The notes beneath the pieces were generated by a model. That model saw nothing but the letters and a program-made list of their open reading frames with translations, was not told the DNA's origin and ran no database searches. Made by a program: the position numbers and the translations under genes. Positions 62,666 through 64,000 of a stretch of DNA of 64,000 bases are shown here, one piece after another; position 1 is the first letter of the stretch, and each line of letters begins with the position of its first letter. The stretch spans positions 22,620 to 86,619 of the forward strand of contig NC_022358.1 in the NCBI RefSeq assembly GCF_000297055.2. Direction: 5' to 3'. This stretch comes from Sulfuricella denitrificans skB26. Lineage in GTDB: Bacteria; Pseudomonadota; Gammaproteobacteria; Burkholderiales; Sulfuricellaceae.

Positions 62666-63648
62666 TGAATCATGAATTGCCGCAACTATCATCGACCTCT
62701 GGTGCTTTAACTCAGGAATGCGTGCTGACTGCCACTCAATTCCATCAGTTGGCGGAAGTACCGCCGGCGATCACCTGGTTTGCCAATATCGACAACCCGC
62801 AAACCCGCCGGGCTTACCAATGCGATTTGCAGGCCTTCATGGTTTTTACCGGGATCAGCCAGCCTGATCAATTTCGTAGTATCACCCGCGCGCACCTGCT
62901 TGCTTGGCGGAAAGATCTGGAATCGCGGGCCCTGTCAGGGGCGACCATCCGGCGCAAGCTGGCGGCACTGTCTTCTTTGTTCGACTATCTGTGTGAATCG
63001 AATGCGGTGACCAGTAACCCGGTCAAGGGCGTGAAGCGCCCGAAGATGGAAAGCACTGAAGGAAAAACTCCAGCAATTGGTAATCATCAGGCACGAGCCC
63101 TACTTGATGCACCGGATACCCATACGTTACTGGGACAGCGTGACCGCGCGATTTTATCTACTCTGTTGTATCACGGCTTACGCCGGGCTGAGCTGTGCAC
63201 GTTGCTGGTGGGCGATCTGCAGCAGCGGCGTGGCGTGATGCATTTACGCGTTCACGGCAAGGGTGGGAAGTTGCGTTATTTGCCACTGCATCCAGGGACA
63301 GCCGGACTCATTGATGCTTATCTGCAAGCGGCTGGCCATACCGATGATGCGCAAGGCGCCCTGTTCCGTCCGATCAGGAACACTATGCATAGTGACAAGC
63401 GGGCTTCGATCACTGCCGATGGGATCTACAAGATGCTGGCCGGCTATGCTGCCGGACTGAGTATGGATGTAGCCGGGTTCGGGCCGCATGCGCTACGTGC
63501 GACGGCGGCGACCAATGCACTGGAACACGAAGCGGATATTGCCAAGGTCCAGGAGTGGCTGGGACATGCCAACATTTCGACGACGCGCATTTACGATCGG
63601 CGAAAGATGCGGCCGGAGGATAGTCCGACTTTCAGGGTGGCTTATTGA
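62662..63648 (+). CDS. Tyrosine recombinase (XerC/D-like integrase)
   Basis: A 328-residue site-specific recombinase. An N-terminal SAM-like core-binding domain (residues about 35-125) precedes the catalytic domain with [10 protein letters not shown] (Arg), HGKGGK (Lys region), [10 protein letters not shown] (HxxR), [15 protein letters not shown] (His/Trp position and nucleophilic Tyr). It overlaps the HEPN gene stop by 4 bp, so it is translationally coupled to the module. Confidence 0.85.
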   Translation: MMNHELPQLSSTSGALTQECVLTATQFHQLAEVPPAITWFANIDNPQTRRAYQCDLQAFMVFTGISQPDQFRSITRAHLLAWRKDLESRALSGATIRRKLAALSSLFDYLCESNAVTSNPVKGVKRPKMESTEGKTPAIGNHQARALLDAPDTHTLLGQRDRAILSTLLYHGLRRAELCTLLVGDLQQRRGVMHLRVHGKGGKLRYLPLHPGTAGLIDAYLQAAGHTDDAQGALFRPIRNTMHSDKRASITADGIYKMLAGYAAGLSMDVAGFGPHALRATAATNALEHEADIAKVQEWLGHANISTTRIYDRRKMRPEDSPTFRVAY

Positions 63649-63686
63649 GGTGGTTGCACTGGGCAGTCCGCTGAATACAAACTGAG

Positions 63687-63866
63687 TCAGCTATTTTTTG
63701 GGGATTGAGATGGACTCTTCTTACGTTTCGCCGCCTCACGTTTGGCGCTGGCACATTTCTCACAGCACCAGCGGCCATTTCCTTTGGCGTCCTTAATAAC
63801 TTCACCCGGGGTGCCCGCTGGATAGCGGCGAGTGCAGGCGTAACAAAATAACGACACCACAACCAA
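63687..63866 (-). CDS. Small zinc-ribbon-like protein
   Basis: A 59-residue ORF, missed by common length cut-offs. CYACTRRYPAGTPGEVIKD and GRWCCEKCASAKR give CxxC...CCxxC, followed by a Lys-rich tail. TTG at 63866 is preceded by AGGAG at nine bases; GTG at 63860 or 63857 are alternatives. It converges with the recombinase gene. Function unknown. Confidence 0.5.
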   Translation of the reverse strand: MVVVSLFCYACTRRYPAGTPGEVIKDAKGNGRWCCEKCASAKREAAKRKKSPSQSPKNS

Positions 63867-64000
63867 GGGAAGTTTCTCCTACCATTAACCTTTAGTACTA
63901 CAGAGTTCAGCACTAACCCTGAATATGAAATGTAGCAACTTGCTACAAAAATTAACTTTACCAGGATCATATCAACACTCTCTATTTCGCCCCAATGAAA

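Noticed and set aside
63632..63970. A 112-codon minus-strand frame near the right edge
   Set aside because: Frame is offset from the Cys-rich reading; the latter has CxxC motifs and a ribosome-binding site.

Overview
The window is GC-rich, tightly packed chromosomal DNA from a Gram-negative bacterium. Lipoproteins, TolC/RND pumps, a Pal-like OmpA protein, an ArnA-like C-terminus and the overall gene repertoire point to a chemolithotrophic betaproteobacterium (Nitrosomonadales-like sulfur/iron/arsenic oxidisers are the best guess; this is inference, with no 16S in view). The dominant theme is arsenic: a complete anaerobic arsenite oxidase (arx) locus sits next to a long arsenic resistance operon.

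Layout. 0-2.3 kb: tail of an ArnA-like sugar-nucleotide enzyme, a YkgJ-like Cys-cluster protein, a SAM methyltransferase and a Pal-like lipoprotein. 2.3-5.2 kb: a small accessory patch with a Phd/VapC toxin-antitoxin pair, a serine resolvase with a res-like site and a HigBA pair. 5.3-7.6 kb: exported rhodanese, exported phosphodiesterase-like protein and an FmdE-like lipoprotein. From about 7.6 to 46.1 kb every gene lies on the minus strand. In transcription order this block contains: arsR, tandem rhodanese, arsC (LMW-phosphatase type), ACR3, a GDCCVxC protein, an ArsP-like permease, a CC-tailed AhpD-like protein, arsM, a small periplasmic protein, a small cytochrome, a thioredoxin-like protein, a second arsC, a SigZ-like sigma factor, a TolC-MFP-RND pump, thioredoxin/CcdA, OsmC, TauE, FmdE, a second small periplasmic protein, a lipoprotein, a thioredoxin-fold protein, SufC, SufD (with an apparent frameshift), a CDF exporter, a second TolC-MFP-RND pump, a ferredoxin-type reductase, a split YeeE/YedE transporter, an unknown membrane protein, a phospholipase D lipoprotein, an ATP-grasp-like protein and an N-type F-ATPase operon (atpD C Q B E F A G, with no recognisable atpR).

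46.1-49.3 kb (plus strand): a SulP anion transporter and an NhaD Na+/H+ antiporter. 49.5-57.5 kb (minus): arxB'-arxA-arxB-arxC-arxD-moaA. 57.7-61.4 kb (plus, divergent): arxX-arxS-arxR. ArxA carries the GRGWG motif that separates arsenite oxidases of this clade from ArrA arsenate reductases. A -24/-12 promoter before arxB' and a long inverted repeat in the divergent spacer fit sigma-54 control by ArxR. ArxA contains a roughly 105-residue Lys/Ala/Glu-rich insertion, and the arxA-arxB spacer holds two related hairpins with GNRA loops. 61.6-63.9 kb: an HTH-nucleotidyltransferase/HEPN pair translationally coupled to a tyrosine recombinase, then a 59-residue zinc-ribbon-like ORF on the opposite strand.

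How it fits together (inference). Arx oxidises periplasmic arsenite and feeds electrons to quinone through ArxB/ArxC. MoaA supplies molybdopterin, ArxD matures ArxA, and ArxXSR senses the substrate. The ars operon reduces, exports or methylates intracellular arsenic. The RND and CDF pumps, thiol-redox proteins and a possible second F-type ATPase would support metal and membrane-energy homeostasis. Three autoregulated-looking genes (higB, arsR and the HTH-nucleotidyltransferase) have promoters placed so that their mRNAs would start at or next to the AUG.
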